Source: Buchnera aphidicola (Melanaphis sacchari) (GTDB taxonomy: Bacteria > Pseudomonadota > Gammaproteobacteria > Enterobacterales > Enterobacteriaceae). From it: DNA of 7,683 nucleotides. The stretch spans positions 1-7,683 of the forward strand of contig NZ_CP029162.1 of assembly GCF_003096055.1 (NCBI RefSeq). Direction: 5' to 3'. Below the pieces are notes generated by a model, which was not told the origin of the DNA, did no database searches, and saw only the letters and a program-made list of their open reading frames with translations. Below are positions 6,894 through 7,683 of the stretch, piece by piece. Both the position numbers and the translations under genes were made by a program. Position 1 is the stretch's first letter; each line of letters begins with the position of its first letter.

Positions 6894-7649
6894 GTGTATT
6901 TAGTGTCTAAAAAAAATTATGTACATAATTCTCAACCGGTTTTTATCCCTCCTAAAAATGAGAAAAAGAGATCTAAATTTGTTTATTATGCAATGAAAAA
7001 AGCATTTCAAATAGATATTTCAAAAAGTGAGTTAAATCATACTTTGTTGGCAATAGATCCTAAAACTGGTAATGTTTTACCGCGCTTTAGAAAATTAAAT
7101 AAGCATCGAGCATATGCTATGAAAGCCATGGTTTTAGCTATGTTATATTATTATAATATTCACTCTAATATTGTAGAAGCTTCTATTGAAAAGTTATCAG
7201 ACGAATGTGGATTATCTACTGTATCTCAAGCGGGTAATAAATCGATTACACGCGCTTCACGATTGATTACTCATTTTATGGAACCTATGGGTTTTGTAAA
7301 GCGTAAAAAAAGGGGGGGTAAATTTATTAAAAAATATAGATTTACAAGAATATTTTTAACTCCAATGTTTTTTATGTTAATACAGATTTCTCAATCAAAA
7401 ATAAATCAGCATAAAAAAGAAAAATTAGATCAAATTTTAAAAAAAAGGGAAAAAAAAATATTTATTTCATTTTCAGATATAAAAATAATTTCAGAATTAG
7501 ATGAAAAATCAGCTAAGAGTAAAATTCTAAAAGCTTTAATAAATTATTATACAGCCAGTGAATTAACTAAAATAGGCCCTCAAGGTCTTAAGAAAAAAAT
7601 AGATATTGAATATAGTAATTTATGTAAGTTATACAAAAATAATAAATAA
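6894..7649 (+). CDS. repA1: Replication initiator RepA1 (IncFII RepA family)
   Basis: This 251-aa IncFII-type RepA initiator is a paralogue of RepA2. It shares the N-terminal KKNY...FIPPKN region, the HTH-like SDECGLSTVSQAGNKSITRASRLITHFMEPMGF block (102-134), the LTPMFF motif (155-160) and the C-terminal SELTKIGPQGLKKK region. It is about 31 residues shorter than RepA2 between LTP and LDEK, losing most of the basic linker, and it lacks the WDRVLGNYMPK segment, reading RGGKFIKKYRF instead. The start is not ATG: an in-frame stop at 6891-6893 leaves GTG at 6894 or GTG at 6903 (MSKKNY, 248 aa) as candidates, and neither has a clear Shine-Dalgarno. An A7G7 homopolymer at 7305-7318 lies just after the block identical to repA2. 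The last three codons and stop lie in the right terminal inverted-repeat arm. Whether both Rep proteins are active initiators cannot be judged from sequence. Confidence 0.88.
   Translation: MYLVSKKNYVHNSQPVFIPPKNEKKRSKFVYYAMKKAFQIDISKSELNHTLLAIDPKTGNVLPRFRKLNKHRAYAMKAMVLAMLYYYNIHSNIVEASIEKLSDECGLSTVSQAGNKSITRASRLITHFMEPMGFVKRKKRGGKFIKKYRFTRIFLTPMFFMLIQISQSKINQHKKEKLDQILKKREKKIFISFSDIKIISELDEKSAKSKILKALINYYTASELTKIGPQGLKKKIDIEYSNLCKLYKNNK
7200..7300 (+). repeat. 101-nt identical block, repA1 copy
   Basis: This is the partner of 5597-5697 on the opposite strand, identical at all 101 positions. It encodes D103 to K136 of RepA1. Because the rep genes point in opposite directions, the two copies form an inverted repeat with about 1.5 kb between them, containing yqhA and both rep promoters. 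Confidence 0.95.
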
Positions 7650-7683
7650 ATTTATACAACAAAAATTTCATAAGACATAGCAT
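7638..7683. repeat. Right arm of 46-bp terminal inverted repeat
   Basis: This is the exact reverse complement of bases 10-55. The arm starts precisely at the last three codons of repA1 (Asn-Asn-Lys) and includes its TAA stop at 7647-7649. In a circular molecule it would pair with the left arm across a 9-nt loop and could act as a repA1 3'-end structure. After the hairpin, the + strand continues with AAAATTA rather than a T-run, so it is not a standard intrinsic terminator. Confidence 0.93.

Noticed and set aside
1..7683. CRISPR array, tRNA, rRNA, transposase or insertion sequence
   Set aside because: I saw no regularly spaced direct repeats, no tRNA-like cloverleaf, no rRNA sequence and no transposase or recombinase gene; all long open frames are accounted for.

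Overview
The window looks like a complete or nearly complete leucine plasmid (pLeu type) of the aphid endosymbiont Buchnera aphidicola. The evidence is a very A+T-rich sequence, leuABCD in enterobacterial order with proteins close in length and motifs to the E. coli enzymes, two IncFII-type repA genes, and a yqhA gene between them. This gene set is the known hallmark of Buchnera leucine plasmids. The assignment rests on recognising the proteins and the layout; no database search was run. The two ends of the window (bases 10-55 and 7638-7683) are perfect 46-bp reverse complements. If the ends are joined, they form one long hairpin with a 9-nt loop, which fits a circular molecule opened inside that loop.

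Layout: bases 1-83 hold one arm of the inverted repeat and the probable leu promoter. Bases 84-4817 are leuA, leuB, leuC and leuD on the + strand, tightly packed (leuB/leuC overlap by 4 nt) and closed by a clear intrinsic terminator at 4823-4857. Bases 4858-5145 are a non-coding A+T-rich spacer with unusual G-runs and a 14-bp palindrome, a possible origin or control region. repA2 lies on the - strand at 5146-5997, convergent to leuD. A 231-bp divergent spacer follows, then yqhA (+, 6229-6732), a 161-bp spacer with a strong-looking promoter, and repA1 (+, 6894-7649), whose last three codons and stop lie inside the second arm of the terminal inverted repeat.

Function: leuABCD encode the whole leucine-specific branch from 2-ketoisovalerate plus acetyl-CoA to 2-ketoisocaproate. 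The final transamination to leucine is not encoded here. Placing these genes on a plasmid fits the known nutritional role of Buchnera in supplying essential amino acids to its host. RepA1 and RepA2 are paralogous IncFII-family replication initiators. YqhA is a conserved small membrane protein of unknown function.

The most interesting signals beyond plain annotation concern the two rep genes. They share a 101-nt block with no mismatch inside otherwise diverged genes, pointing to recent gene conversion. They also share a promoter/operator-like module upstream (TTGAAA, 7 nt, AAATTTATG, then TATATTCTAATA with an ATTCTA/TAGAAT dyad), with a related element before yqhA. I see no sign of an entirely unknown defence, mobile or metabolic system; the novelty is in replication control and rep gene evolution.
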